A stretch of DNA of 29,793 bases from a bacterium (GTDB lineage: Archaea > Nanoarchaeota > Nanoarchaeia > Woesearchaeales > UBA10216), in assembly GCA_024206195.1 (NCBI GenBank), contig JAAGZO010000693.1, forward strand, positions 1 through 29,793, read 5' to 3'. Shown piece after piece: positions 13,161 through 23,890 of this stretch (positions are counted from its first letter, which is position 1; each line of letters begins with the position of its first letter). Position numbers and translations under genes: made by a program. Below the pieces are notes generated by a model that made no database searches, was not told where the DNA came from, and saw only the letters and a list, made by a program, of their open reading frames with translations.

Positions 13161-16100
13161 ATGGCGGATGTACAAAAAACAGTAGAAATAGCTCTAAGAG
13201 TTTCAGGAGTTGATACTAAAGGTATCACTTCTTTAATTTCTTCTCTAAATAAAGTCCAAGCTTCCGTAAATACGGCTAAATCTTCTATGGAGAGTTCTGT
13301 AAAATCCATAGAGAATGTGAAGAAAAGCATAGAGGGCTTAGGGAAGGCAGCGGATAATGGTGGTGTAAAGTTAAGAACTTTTGGACAGAAGTTTGAAACT
13401 GTCCTTCAATTTAGAGCTATATCCGAAATAATAATACAAACCACTCAAGCTTTCAAAGCGGGCGTAACTGCCGTAGTTGAATATGATCAAGCTTTAAAGA
13501 ATTTACAAGCTATCACAGGAGCAACTAATTTTGAAACATCCCTGATGGGATTAACAATTCTTGACGTTGCCTCAAAGACTAAATTCTCTGCCAAAGAGAT
13601 TGCGGATGGTATGGTTGTAATTGGACAGGCAGGTTTTACTGCTACTGAATCCATTCAAGCAATGCAATCTATAGCTGATCTTGCTACAGGTACTTTGTCT
13701 GATATGGCCACTACTGTGGATCTTGTAACAACCGCCTTACGTGTATTTAATATTGATGCGTCTGATACTGAGGAAGTAGTGGATGTATTTGCTAATGCTG
13801 TAAACAGATCAAAACTTACTGTTGATAAGCTCAGAATAGCAATGAACTATTTAGGACCTATTGCAAGAGATGCAGGAGTAACATTTAAAGAACTTTCTGC
13901 CGCAATGGGAACCCTTGCTAATTCAGGTATAAGAGCGTCCACAATAGGTACTGGATTAAGAAGGGTATTTGCTGAACTTGTTGATCCTTCTAAGAAAATG
14001 GCTAAAGCTGCAAGAGAAGCAGGAATAACTCTTGCGGAACTTGATCCTCAAACAGCGGGACTATCTTCCGCTATGCAGAATTTAAACCTTATACTAAATG
14101 ACGCCCAAACAGCTTTTGATATATTTGGTAAACGAGGTGCCGCGGCGGCTCTTGCATTAGCGAATTCAGGAACAGCGTACAATGAAATGCTGGAGACTGT
14201 AAGTAGGTCAGGAACCGCTGCTGAACAGGCTTCAAAACAGATGGAAGGTCTTGCTGTCCAGTTCAAGAACTTAAAAGATAGATTAGGAGTTCTTGCAATA
14301 GCTATAGGGAACTTAGGCTTTGTTGAGGCTGCAAGATTGATTGTTATTGCATCTAAGGAAATTATAGATGTTCTTACTATTTTAGCAAATTCAACTTTTG
14401 CTAAGGCCATAGTTAAAGCAGCTTTATTAGGTGCTGCTATGTTTTCTTTGTACAAGTCCATACTATTGTTGGCAAAATTAGGAACAGTAATAACTGCTTT
14501 AAGAAGCATGGCCACTGGTTTCATAGCTGTCCAGGCTGCATCTGTAGGAGCAGCTACAGGGGTATTGGGATTTACTGCTGCTCTTGGCCCTATTGCATTG
14601 ATTGTTGCGGGAATTACTGCTGCCGTAGTTTTTATGACAACCTCAATGAAAGAAAGTTCTGAGGAAGCTTCTCAAAGTGCCTCATTGATAGCCGCTAAAT
14701 ATACTGAACTTTCTAAAAGGATGAAAAAACATCGTCAGGAAACTATTAGAAATGTAGAAGGCTCCAAGGAACTTGCAGAAGAAAACAAAGACCTTAGAAA
14801 AGATCTTCTTGAAGTAGCAAATGGATTTGGAGCACTTTCTGAACATGCAGCCAAAGCAGTTGCAAGCATAAATCCTTTAACTGGTGAAATTAAAGAAGGC
14901 AGTACAGCAATTGCAGAATTCTCAGAAGAGGTTGATAGACTTAATCTTGAGAAACTTGTGGAAGCTGCTAATAGTGCATCAGAAGCACTTAAGGAGAACA
15001 CTGATTGGTGGTCTAGGACAGCTAATTCAGCTAAGGATGCTTTATTTTCAATCTCTAATTTACTTAATGGAGAAGTGCGTAGTGCTTATGTAAAAGCCTC
15101 CGAAGATGCCCATGCATTTGCTATAAGGGTAAATGAAGGTGGGGTGGAGTTTGAGGAGTATGCAGAGAAGATTCGTGAGTGGAAAGAACAACCAGGAGGG
15201 ATGGTACCACAACAACAAGCCATTGCGGATGGGTTTGAACTCATTAATGAAAAAGCTGATTTACTTGTAGAAACTTTAAGAAGGACAAATAAAGTTTCAC
15301 TTGAAAATACAGTTGAGAGTTTTAGGAAAGCAGCTACGGCAGCAAATGTTACAGGGGATGTGTTTGATGCTGTAATACTTAAACTCACTAAATTGAAGGA
15401 ATTAAACAAAGACGATACTGAAAACATTATCGAAAAGTGGGCTAAGGATGCTGATGCTGCTCCTATATCAAAATTTGCTGAGGCTTATATTGAGTTAAAA
15501 GGGCATTTTCAGGAAGATGAAAGAGCTTCAATTGCTGCCGCAGAGGCTAAGAAAGTCTCACTTGTACAAGATTTAAATAATGCCAAAGCAGTTCTTAAAC
15601 AGGAATTAAGTGCTGGTTCTGATAAAGTAGAAGCCCTGAAAAAATATAATGCAGAGGTTGTAAGACTTAAAAAGGAAGCATATGAAACTCAAAAGATACT
15701 TGCTCAAAGCCAAGCTGCCCAAAATATTATAGCAATCCAGGACGCACAAAAGAAATACGAATTAGCTAAAAAAGATAATGCCGCAAAATATGATGATGAA
15801 GATGATCTGACCAGCCTTAAGTTAAAATATAAATATGAGGCTGAATTATTTGCAGAATTTGAAGCAAAGAAAAAACAATTGGCACAAAGAGGATCAGACG
15901 ATTATACGGAAGATCTTGCTGAATATAAAAAGCAGTATAAAGATAAAGAATTAGCCTTTACTAAATACATCGGGAACATAGCTCAACTGGAAGCCAGTAG
16001 AGTTATTACGGAAGAGGAAGCAAATAAACGAAGGACAAATAGTACTTTAGATTATTATGCACAGGCTGTTAAAGCAGCTAAGGCGTATAGAGATGAAGTT

Positions 16101-17597
16101 TCAGAAACTTCCTCAGAGGATGAGTTTGATAAAAGACAAGCTCTTGTAGTTGCTGCGGAGAAAAAATTACAAACAGAAAAAACTAAAGTAATTATTGAAT
16201 CTGCTAAAATCACTGAGGAAGCTGAAATTGCTCAAATAGAGCGTTCCGAATCAATTCGAGAGTCATTGTATGCTAACAATGTCAAAAAGCGATTGGAAGC
16301 TACAAAAACGCTCATATCAGAGATAAAATTAGAGTATGAAAAAGATCTATTAAATATTGCTGAATATTATGATAAAAGAAGAGCTGCCGCTGAGGAAGAT
16401 ACAAGAGCAAACTTGGAGCTACTATCCTCTGAAATTGAATCCAGAAAAAAATATTATGATGATTTAATTGGTAAGTCTAATAGTTTAGTTGAACAAGAGG
16501 ATTTAGAAGCTAAAAAAACAATAGAGATAAATGAGTTAACACAAGATCTAAATACACTAAGACAGGAGTTGATTCAAACTACTAATGATTTAACTGCCGC
16601 TGAGGATAAAGCTACAGAAGCATTACAAAAGAAAGTTGATTCTATCCTCAGTAGTATAGAAAAGGAAAGAGATGCCTCCCTTGATGGTAGTGAGTCCTCT
16701 ACTTTTGAAGAAAAACAGCAAAGAGAAATGGAAGCTCTTGATAAACGCCTTAGTGACCAATATGACTTATTGGTACAATCTAAAGCAAATGAGCAAGAAT
16801 TAAAAGATGCTCTTGCTATGCAGGATGAGATAAGAAGGGAAGCAGAAAAAAAGAGAGAAAAAGCCCTCTTTGATTATAGACTAAAACTTGCGGCAGATTT
16901 TTCAAGTAATTCTGCAAGTGCCTTAAAAGATCTTATGGATTCTGGCATAGTTGAAAGTGAAAAAGCTTTTAGAGCTTATCAAGCTTTTGCTGTAACCGAG
17001 GCTATCATAAACACATACAAAGCAGCTACAGGGGCTTATGCTTCATTGTCAAATATTCCTTACGTAGGTCCTGTTTTAGGAGCCGCTGCTGCTGCGGCTG
17101 CAATAGCATCAGGTCTTGCTCAAGTTGCACAGATTAAAGCTCAACGACCTTCTTATGCAGAAGGTGGAATGATAGGAGGAAGTTCTCCACATCCGAAAGC
17201 AGATAACCATAGTGTTAATGTGACCTCAGGAGAGTTTGTGGAACCTGTAGATGTTGTAAGACACTATGGAGCATCTTTTTTTGAGGGATTACGTAAAAAA
17301 TTAATTCCAAAATCAATTACAAAAGGTTTTGATAATTTTTCTTTACCTACTAATGCAATAAATAGGGTAGCTTTTGCTACAGGGGGAATGGTTTCCCCCC
17401 CTACTACTAATAAAAAACAAGGTGCTGCCTCTTCTAATATTGTTATTAATTTAAATAACAAAGGAGTTGATTTACAGGTTGAATCACAAACGTCAAAAAC
17501 TATAGATGATAAAGAAGTAATTGATATTGTATTATCCTATGCGGAAAACAATAGGGAAAATTTTGGTACAAATCTTTCAAATTTAATAAATAGGTGA
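13161..17597 (+). CDS. Tail tape measure protein
   Basis: A 1478-residue protein, the longest but one in the window, directly after the chaperones. Residues about 90-400 match the TP901/PhageMin_Tail type core (VEYDQALKNLQAITGAT; FSAKEIADGMVVIGQAGF; LGPIARDAGVTFKELSAAMGTLANSGIRA). Residues about 413-495 hold hydrophobic membrane-like helices (LLGAAMFSLYKSILLLAK; ALIVAGITAAVVFMTT), and residues about 780-1240 are long charged coiled coils. An Ala-rich hydrophobic stretch (VLGAAAAAAAIASGLA) and the AEGGMIGG segment lie near the C-terminus. It sets tail length and helps DNA ejection; this length suggests a long tail. Confidence 0.95.
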   Translation: MADVQKTVEIALRVSGVDTKGITSLISSLNKVQASVNTAKSSMESSVKSIENVKKSIEGLGKAADNGGVKLRTFGQKFETVLQFRAISEIIIQTTQAFKAGVTAVVEYDQALKNLQAITGATNFETSLMGLTILDVASKTKFSAKEIADGMVVIGQAGFTATESIQAMQSIADLATGTLSDMATTVDLVTTALRVFNIDASDTEEVVDVFANAVNRSKLTVDKLRIAMNYLGPIARDAGVTFKELSAAMGTLANSGIRASTIGTGLRRVFAELVDPSKKMAKAAREAGITLAELDPQTAGLSSAMQNLNLILNDAQTAFDIFGKRGAAAALALANSGTAYNEMLETVSRSGTAAEQASKQMEGLAVQFKNLKDRLGVLAIAIGNLGFVEAARLIVIASKEIIDVLTILANSTFAKAIVKAALLGAAMFSLYKSILLLAKLGTVITALRSMATGFIAVQAASVGAATGVLGFTAALGPIALIVAGITAAVVFMTTSMKESSEEASQSASLIAAKYTELSKRMKKHRQETIRNVEGSKELAEENKDLRKDLLEVANGFGALSEHAAKAVASINPLTGEIKEGSTAIAEFSEEVDRLNLEKLVEAANSASEALKENTDWWSRTANSAKDALFSISNLLNGEVRSAYVKASEDAHAFAIRVNEGGVEFEEYAEKIREWKEQPGGMVPQQQAIADGFELINEKADLLVETLRRTNKVSLENTVESFRKAATAANVTGDVFDAVILKLTKLKELNKDDTENIIEKWAKDADAAPISKFAEAYIELKGHFQEDERASIAAAEAKKVSLVQDLNNAKAVLKQELSAGSDKVEALKKYNAEVVRLKKEAYETQKILAQSQAAQNIIAIQDAQKKYELAKKDNAAKYDDEDDLTSLKLKYKYEAELFAEFEAKKKQLAQRGSDDYTEDLAEYKKQYKDKELAFTKYIGNIAQLEASRVITEEEANKRRTNSTLDYYAQAVKAAKAYRDEVSETSSEDEFDKRQALVVAAEKKLQTEKTKVIIESAKITEEAEIAQIERSESIRESLYANNVKKRLEATKTLISEIKLEYEKDLLNIAEYYDKRRAAAEEDTRANLELLSSEIESRKKYYDDLIGKSNSLVEQEDLEAKKTIEINELTQDLNTLRQELIQTTNDLTAAEDKATEALQKKVDSILSSIEKERDASLDGSESSTFEEKQQREMEALDKRLSDQYDLLVQSKANEQELKDALAMQDEIRREAEKKREKALFDYRLKLAADFSSNSASALKDLMDSGIVESEKAFRAYQAFAVTEAIINTYKAATGAYASLSNIPYVGPVLGAAAAAAAIASGLAQVAQIKAQRPSYAEGGMIGGSSPHPKADNHSVNVTSGEFVEPVDVVRHYGASFFEGLRKKLIPKSITKGFDNFSLPTNAINRVAFATGGMVSPPTTNKKQGAASSNIVINLNNKGVDLQVESQTSKTIDDKEVIDIVLSYAENNRENFGTNLSNLINR

Positions 17598-17603
17598 TTA
17601 AAC

Positions 17604-18203
17604 ATGGCTTTCCCAGAATTAAGTACAGGACCTGCTAATGTAGTAGAAGATATATTATCCTCCGTACTGTCATTAACATCAAGTGCCAATTATTTGATGA
17701 TCCGTCCTACTACAACAAAAATAGTAAAAGAATGGAAAGTTACTTATGATGAGGAATTTCATTTAAACAAAGCTGATAGAGATTTACTTAAAGCACATTT
17801 TGAAGGTGTCATGGGTTTATTCTTTGATTGGATAAATCCTGATGAGGACACAAATTCATCCGGAAATCTTACTTCTGCTACTGGATGGACCTTTACCAAA
17901 GATTCTGTTACTGTTACTTGTCCAACAGGTGAAGGAAATGCTAATAATGAAATAAGTGATGGGTATTACATAAGACCTAATGGAGGAGTTAAATGGTACA
18001 AAGTAGTTGATAGAAATGTAAGTGGGGATTCTATAACTATTACTCCTGCTTTTCAGCAAACCACAGCAAGTGCAGTTGTGTGCAATTATGAGGAGAAAAT
18101 ATATGGAGTGTATTATGATATGAAAAAATTAACAATAACTCCCATCTTTACTAATTCTACTTATTACACAACCACTTTGACATTAAAGGGAGCTTTACTA
18201 TAA
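17604..18203 (+). CDS. Distal/minor tail protein (lambda M-like position)
   Basis: A 199-residue beta-rich protein that begins 6 bases after the tape measure stop. It opens with MAFPELSTGPANVVEDILSS and has FHLNKADRDLLKAHFEG then FFDWINP, a pattern of distal or minor tail proteins that place a short adapter ring at the tube end. Residues about 80-170 may be an inserted beta domain (TSATGWTFTKDSVTVTCPTG). The stop overlaps the next ATG by one base. The assignment is from order before an L-like gene, not from a unique motif. Confidence 0.68.
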   Translation: MAFPELSTGPANVVEDILSSVLSLTSSANYLMIRPTTTKIVKEWKVTYDEEFHLNKADRDLLKAHFEGVMGLFFDWINPDEDTNSSGNLTSATGWTFTKDSVTVTCPTGEGNANNEISDGYYIRPNGGVKWYKVVDRNVSGDSITITPAFQQTTASAVVCNYEEKIYGVYYDMKKLTITPIFTNSTYYTTTLTLKGALL

Positions 18204-18823
18204 TGCCATTAACTAACTTATCAACTGATGCAGTAGTTGAAAAAAATAAATTAAGTTCCACTAATGTTGAAATTTTATTATTACAGGTAACTTATGAGGC
18301 TCTTGATCCAGTACGAGTCTGTTTGAATAATGAGGATATTACATGGAATGGGAATACATGGACATCCGCAAAATTTACTTTAAGTGGGTTAACTGAAACA
18401 CAAGATTCCACTATACCTTCAATAACACTTTCCTTTATTGATTTGTACAGAACTGTCTTGCCTTTAATTGAAGCGAATGATGGTATAGCTGGAGCAGTAG
18501 CCTGGATTGGGATTGTTGATTCATTATTTTTAGCAAATACTACTCCTAAAGTTCAGTATTCTTTAGAGGTAGTTAGTTGTCAGATTACAGATAAATATAC
18601 TGTTGGAATAAATCTTGGGGCTGAGAATCTAATGAATAGAAGATGTCCTTTAAATAGATATCTTAAGAATCATTGTAGGTACAAGACATTCAAGGGAGCA
18701 AGATGCAAATACCCTGGTGCTGAAATAGTTTGTGACCGTACCTTTTCTCAGTGTAGTGCGTATAGCAATACATTAAACTTTGGAGGAGCTCCTGGAATAG
18801 GGAGTTCGGGATTATTATTATGA
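18203..18823 (+). CDS. Minor tail protein L-like, possible Fe-S cluster
   Basis: A 206-residue protein. The N-terminal half is a beta domain (EILLLQVTYEALDPVRVCLNN; ITLSFIDLYRTVLP). The C-terminal part contains five cysteines at 148, 158, 168, 177 and 184 (RRCPLNRYLKNHC...ARCKYP...VCDRT...QCSAYSN) followed by FGGAPGIG, as in lambda gpL, where this region is known to bind a 4Fe-4S cluster. The gene lies directly upstream of a K-like peptidase and a J-like tip protein, as in lambda, so it likely builds the tail tip. Confidence 0.85.
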   Translation: MPLTNLSTDAVVEKNKLSSTNVEILLLQVTYEALDPVRVCLNNEDITWNGNTWTSAKFTLSGLTETQDSTIPSITLSFIDLYRTVLPLIEANDGIAGAVAWIGIVDSLFLANTTPKVQYSLEVVSCQITDKYTVGINLGAENLMNRRCPLNRYLKNHCRYKTFKGARCKYPGAEIVCDRTFSQCSAYSNTLNFGGAPGIGSSGLLL

Positions 18824-19236
18824 AAAATGTTGATTTAAATGATTTAATAGGTAAACCTTTTGATGAGAATGGATATGGACCTGATAATTATTCATGCTAT
18901 GGTCTTGCATGGGAAGTATTCAGGAGATATGGTATTGATATACCAAGAACTAATATAGCTGTATGTGCCTGTACAGAGACTTCCCAAAAAGAGATACAAA
19001 CTCATTTATTTAAATATTGGGAAGAAATTAAGAAATTAGAAACTCCTTGTGGTTTAGTGATACAATCCGCTCCAGGACATGCTAATCATCTTGGAGTATA
19101 TATTGGAAATAATAAATTTATCCACATAACCATTAATAATAATGTTTATGTTGATCGTTTATTTAATTGGAAGGACAGAATAATAGGATACTATAGATAT
19201 GTCGGTAACTCTAACACAGATAAAAAATCCATTTGA
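18820..19236 (+). CDS. NlpC/P60 tail-tip peptidase (lambda K-like)
   Basis: A 138-residue protein overlapping the upstream gene by 4 bases. Cys26 in NYSCYGLAWEVF is the catalytic thiol; His90 in HLGVYIG and His102 in KFIHI are the other active-site residues of the NlpC/P60 fold. The full lambda K also has a JAB/Mov34 domain, absent here; only the cysteine peptidase remains. It probably trims peptidoglycan during DNA entry or tip maturation. Its last 38 bases overlap the J-like gene in another frame. Confidence 0.9.
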   Translation: MKNVDLNDLIGKPFDENGYGPDNYSCYGLAWEVFRRYGIDIPRTNIAVCACTETSQKEIQTHLFKYWEEIKKLETPCGLVIQSAPGHANHLGVYIGNNKFIHITINNNVYVDRLFNWKDRIIGYYRYVGNSNTDKKSI

Positions 19237-22200
19237 TCTTGAACAAAATGAAATAACTAAAATTGTTTTTGTTCCTGATGAATCACTTATTTTTTATATA
19301 CCTGAATTACAGCAAATAAATGATGAGGCAACTTTTGTTGTTGCTGTTAATTCCGAAATAGTAAAAGAAGATGATTGGAGTTCTTTTATTATTCAGGACA
19401 ATGATTATGTGAGTGTTTGCGCTGATGTTAAGTGGAGCGTAGTTGCTTATGTTGCTATTGTGGTTATTGCCTATGTTTTTATGGGTCCAGAGGAAGTTGC
19501 TCCTCCTAATGCTTATAAACAAGATGTAGGAACTCAAGTAGATGTTTATGCCTGGGGAGAAATGGAACAATCAGATAGGGAAGGCATAGCAATCCCTTAT
19601 TTGTTTGGAACATTCAAAGTTCCTGGTCAAGTTTTGAATCAGTTTATAACAGTTGAAGGAGATAAAGAAACTCTACATACTTTATTAGGAATTTGTGATC
19701 ATGAAATAGATTCTATTTCTGATGTTAGAATTAATGACCAACCTTATACTTATTATAGAGATGTTTCCGTATATACGGACAGACTGGGTACTTTATCTGA
19801 TACTCCTGTTCCTGGATTTACTGATATAGTTTTTACTACCTCAGTAAATGCAGAATTGATCCAAAGTGTTTCGTTAACACAGCAAACAGATGGTAATATG
19901 GTTGAAAAAATTCACGTTTTTGTTTCAGCTAAAAAGGGATTGTATTACTCAAATGATAGTGGAGGGTACAATTCAAGAACAGCCATATTTACTGTTGAAT
20001 ATAGATTAATAGGAACAGGCACTTATACTCTTTATTCAACTGAGACTATGGTTGCCGCTACTCATGACATACAAAGGGCCAAGGTAACCATTGATAATCT
20101 AACTCCCGGCCAATATGAGGTTAGATTAACAAGAACTAATGCCAAGGAAACTTCATTAAGAGGCAACTCCTCTATTCATTTTAGCTCAATGCAGGAGATA
20201 GTTAAAAATGAACTATCTTACCCGGGTTTAGCAAAGTACGCAATTAATGCTTTGGCCACTGATCAATTATCAGGAAGCTTACCTTCCTATACTTGTATAG
20301 CCTCAAGAAATTATGTTACTGTTTGGGATTATGACCTTACAACTCCAGCCTTTGTAAATAAAAGAGCAACAAACCCAGCTTGGATTCTTTATGCTATTTT
20401 GGTTACCTATGCGGGCATAGCCAAAGAAAGACTCATATGGACAGATTTCACAGAATGGGCCGCTTATTGTGATGAAACGGTCGATACGGACTATAGATTT
20501 AAAGTTAATATGTATATTACAGAAGGAACTTTTGCAAGCATTATAAAGAAAATAACATCATTAGGAGATGCCACAATAAGAAGGAGAGGGTCTGATTATG
20601 GGATATTTATTGATAAACAGGAATCAACAGTATCCCAACTTTTTTCCACGGGTAGTGTTGTTAAAGATTCCTATAGTATTAAATATTCTCCATTCAATGA
20701 TAGAGCTAATCTGGTTGAGGTTGAATACACTGATGTAGATAGAGATTACACAAGGCAGGTGGTTTCAGTTTACACAAATGATTATTTACTGTCAACAAGT
20801 GTTGCCAAGAAAGCATCCCTTAGTATTGAGGCAGGAATAACACAAAAACAAGCTGTTAGAAAAGCTGTCAAACAAATGAATTATAATAGGTTCTCAGTAA
20901 GGTCCATTAATTTTACAGCATACACTAAATCTTTTGCTTGTCTTGTCGGTGATTTATTTTATTTTCAATCAGATGTAACGGATTATGATGAAGGAAGAAT
21001 TGGTGGCAGAATAGTAGGAGCGGGCAATAATGACGGATCAGGAAATCCTTATATTGATTTAGACCATGATGTTGTTATTGCCGCTTCTACTTCATATTCT
21101 ATCATGGTGATTCTATCTACTAATGACACTCTTGTTGAGAGAGTGGTTAATAATGCAGCAGGCACCACAAGTAGATTGACTTTAACATCTTCTTGGAGTA
21201 CTGTACCTGCTAAGGATGATGAATTTGTTTTTGGAGTCACCTCTTCTTATAAAAAGATATACAGAGTCACTTCCATTAGTAGAGGAGACAAACACACCAG
21301 AGAGATTAAAGGAAGTGAGTATATTCCTGAAATCTATACAAATGATTCAGGACTTGTAATAAGCGAGTTAGAATGGGAGATTAGGAAGCAAAAGGCTATT
21401 CAAGTTTCTCCTGTTGAATTTTTGAGTTACAATACGGATGGAACTTATTTAAATAATATTAATGTAAGTTGGCTTCGAAGTGTATCAGAGGCGATGTCAA
21501 GATGGTCAGTTTGGATTCTTGATTTAACCACAGCAATAGAACCTGCTCAAACAAATTTAATATCAACAGCAAATTATAGGACTTTTTCTAATTGGACTGG
21601 AGCCGCTACTGTAACCAAGGATCAAGTGGGTGTAGATGGCTTAAAAGAAGGTGCATCTTCTTTAGTAGATGACGCGGCTGGAACAAATGAAAACAGAGTG
21701 TTGACTTCTACTATTACCTCTGATGCTACTTGGCACACTTTTGGTATATTTATTAAATTAGATAAAACAGTAACTACTTTTTATCCAGCAGCTTACATAA
21801 GATTATATGGAGGGACAGAGAAAAAACAAGCAGTATTTTTTAATCCTTCTTCTGGAGCTTTAACAGTTCCTTCTGGGTACTCAGATGGAACAAGCACTGT
21901 TGTTGATGTTAATGATGATTGGAAATATGTAACAGTTTCCTTACAGAATAATAGCACAAATACTTCTCTTGATGTAGCTATTTACCCAAGTGGTTCCACT
22001 GATGGTGTTTCATGGGCAATAGCCGCAGTAGGATCAACTACATTTGATTATGCTATCCTTTCTAATTCAGAAACCTCAACTATTGCAGTTTCTTCCCCTA
22101 ATCCTATTTTAGTAGGAGAAACAAATGATAATTCTTTTGCAATTACCTCAGGTATTGTTAATTTTAGAAGTTATAGAATTTTTGTAGTTCCAGTAGGAGA

Positions 22201-23890
22201 AGGAGCTACTTACTCAGAGGACAATACAGGTGATATTACTATTTTAGGTAGTTTAGCTCCTCCGGCAGATCTATTTGATTTTGCTGGAGTATGGGATCCT
22301 ATAAAAAGACAAGTACATTTTACTTGGACGGCCAATTCTGAGATAGATATTAAAGGATATGAGATAAGACAGGGAGCAACTTGGGCAGCAGGCACAATAA
22401 TTGCAAAACCAACATATAATGCTGTTTCTATTTTTATTGATGAAGGTATTTCTGCATCCATTGTTTATAGAATCAAAGCCATTGATAATACTAATATTTA
22501 TTCAGAAAATGAGGATGTAGAAACAGTTGCAGTAAATACAAATGATTGCCCTTTAGCTACTCCAGCAGGTTTAGTATGGTCCAGTTCCTCTATCATTGTC
22601 TCTGATGGTAGTAATATTGTTTTAATGGAAATCACTTGGACTGACTCCTCTGGAGACTCTGATGATTGGTATCACTATGAAATAGAGGTATTAGATAATG
22701 TTACAAGTAATCCTGCCAGTTATTCCACAGGAAATGCTTCTTTTCAGGTAGAAGTTATGCCAAATAGAGGTTATAGTGTAAGGATAAGAAGTGTAGATAT
22801 TGCAAATAACCACACAAGCTGGACCTCTTATGTAACACATACAACTACCTTGGACACTACAGCACCAGCAATACCTACTTCTCTAAATGCAGTAGGTACC
22901 TATTCTTCTATTTTATTAGATTGGGTACATGGAGCAGAGCCTGATTTGAGTCATTTCTTGGTTTATAGACATACAAGTAATTCCTCGGGATCGGCCACAA
23001 TAGTAGGAACAGCTCCAAAATCGTTAACGGCTGTAGGTAATTATATAGATACGCCTCCAACAAGTTCTACTTATTTTTATTGGATCAAGGCAGTTGATAC
23101 AAGTGATAATAAATCAGCATTTTCCGACTCTGATTCAGCGGATGCTCCTGGGGTATCAGTTGCTCCTGGGTCAATAACAGCTACGGAAATTGCAGATAAT
23201 GCAGTAACAACACCAAAAATATTTGCTAATGCTGTAACTACTGCTAAGATAAATGCTGGAGCTGTCGGAGCGGATCAAATAGCTGCCAATGTAATTACAG
23301 CGGCCAAAATAGCAGCAGGAACAATTACAGCAACCGAAATAGAGTCCAACACAATTACTGCAACTCAAATAGCCGCAAATACGATTACAGCGGATGAAAT
23401 GTCTATAACTACCTTATCCTCAATAAATGCAAACTTAGGGACCGTTACCGCAGGAATTGCAAAATCTGCGGATGGGAATCTTGTAATTGATTTTGACAAT
23501 AAGATAATTCAAGTGTTTGATGAAAGTATTGTGGTAGTCACAGGAGTAAATGACAAACTTGATTGGAGTGAGAACTCAACTACAAAAGTAGCTACCCTAA
23601 CAGCAAGTACAACATATACACCAGCATCTCTTGCCTCACATATACAATACCAAATGAGGGCTCAAGGAGACTCTAATACAACGGTGATATATAGTACCAC
23701 AACCAGGAAAATAACAATAGCAAATAGCACCTTAACAGCCCTAAGTCTACTTTGGAGTACAGGAACAAACACAAGTACCTGTTGTGCAGGAGTAGTTGGA
23801 TTTAGTACTGTTAGTGATAGTACAGGAGCATTAACTTATACCGGAGATGAACAAACAGCTTTGCGAGTTAAGATAGGAGATTTAAGCTAA
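19199..23890 (+). CDS. Tail tip/host-specificity protein J-like, with I-like N-terminus
   Basis: A 1563-residue protein. The N-terminal ~100 residues (MSVTLTQIKNPFDLEQNEITK..., then the hydrophobic VVAYVAIVVIAYVFMGP) look like a tail-assembly I-like module fused to J. Residues about 110-760 are the central tip hub (VYAWGEMEQSDREGIAIPYLFGTFKV). Residues about 784-957 form a carbohydrate-binding-like beta-sandwich inserted in an Fn3-like domain (TNLISTANYRTFSNWTG; TWHTFGIFIKLDKTV). Three fibronectin-III domains follow at about 1018-1320. Decapeptide repeats run from 1326, and the C-terminus is beta-rich. It overlaps the K-like gene by 38 bases and is adjacent to fibre genes, as expected for receptor recognition. 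Confidence 0.9.
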   Translation: MSVTLTQIKNPFDLEQNEITKIVFVPDESLIFYIPELQQINDEATFVVAVNSEIVKEDDWSSFIIQDNDYVSVCADVKWSVVAYVAIVVIAYVFMGPEEVAPPNAYKQDVGTQVDVYAWGEMEQSDREGIAIPYLFGTFKVPGQVLNQFITVEGDKETLHTLLGICDHEIDSISDVRINDQPYTYYRDVSVYTDRLGTLSDTPVPGFTDIVFTTSVNAELIQSVSLTQQTDGNMVEKIHVFVSAKKGLYYSNDSGGYNSRTAIFTVEYRLIGTGTYTLYSTETMVAATHDIQRAKVTIDNLTPGQYEVRLTRTNAKETSLRGNSSIHFSSMQEIVKNELSYPGLAKYAINALATDQLSGSLPSYTCIASRNYVTVWDYDLTTPAFVNKRATNPAWILYAILVTYAGIAKERLIWTDFTEWAAYCDETVDTDYRFKVNMYITEGTFASIIKKITSLGDATIRRRGSDYGIFIDKQESTVSQLFSTGSVVKDSYSIKYSPFNDRANLVEVEYTDVDRDYTRQVVSVYTNDYLLSTSVAKKASLSIEAGITQKQAVRKAVKQMNYNRFSVRSINFTAYTKSFACLVGDLFYFQSDVTDYDEGRIGGRIVGAGNNDGSGNPYIDLDHDVVIAASTSYSIMVILSTNDTLVERVVNNAAGTTSRLTLTSSWSTVPAKDDEFVFGVTSSYKKIYRVTSISRGDKHTREIKGSEYIPEIYTNDSGLVISELEWEIRKQKAIQVSPVEFLSYNTDGTYLNNINVSWLRSVSEAMSRWSVWILDLTTAIEPAQTNLISTANYRTFSNWTGAATVTKDQVGVDGLKEGASSLVDDAAGTNENRVLTSTITSDATWHTFGIFIKLDKTVTTFYPAAYIRLYGGTEKKQAVFFNPSSGALTVPSGYSDGTSTVVDVNDDWKYVTVSLQNNSTNTSLDVAIYPSGSTDGVSWAIAAVGSTTFDYAILSNSETSTIAVSSPNPILVGETNDNSFAITSGIVNFRSYRIFVVPVGEGATYSEDNTGDITILGSLAPPADLFDFAGVWDPIKRQVHFTWTANSEIDIKGYEIRQGATWAAGTIIAKPTYNAVSIFIDEGISASIVYRIKAIDNTNIYSENEDVETVAVNTNDCPLATPAGLVWSSSSIIVSDGSNIVLMEITWTDSSGDSDDWYHYEIEVLDNVTSNPASYSTGNASFQVEVMPNRGYSVRIRSVDIANNHTSWTSYVTHTTTLDTTAPAIPTSLNAVGTYSSILLDWVHGAEPDLSHFLVYRHTSNSSGSATIVGTAPKSLTAVGNYIDTPPTSSTYFYWIKAVDTSDNKSAFSDSDSADAPGVSVAPGSITATEIADNAVTTPKIFANAVTTAKINAGAVGADQIAANVITAAKIAAGTITATEIESNTITATQIAANTITADEMSITTLSSINANLGTVTAGIAKSADGNLVIDFDNKIIQVFDESIVVVTGVNDKLDWSENSTTKVATLTASTTYTPASLASHIQYQMRAQGDSNTTVIYSTTTRKITIANSTLTALSLLWSTGTNTSTCCAGVVGFSTVSDSTGALTYTGDEQTALRVKIGDLS
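23174..23401 (+). repeat. Decapeptide-coding 30-bp repeats in the J-like gene
   Basis: Seven and a half 10-residue units start ITATEIADNA, VTTPKIFANA, VTTAKINAGA, VGADQIAANV, ITAAKIAAGT, ITATEIESNT and ITATQIAANT, then ITADEM. Ile/Val and Ile repeat every ten residues, fitting a stalk that winds as a trimeric beta structure or coil. Such stalks are common near the end of tip and fibre proteins. Confidence 0.85.

Noticed and set aside
14048..14524. 158-codon minus frame inside the tape measure gene
   Set aside because: Antisense to a certain gene, Ala/Ser-rich from reversed helix codons, no ribosome site.
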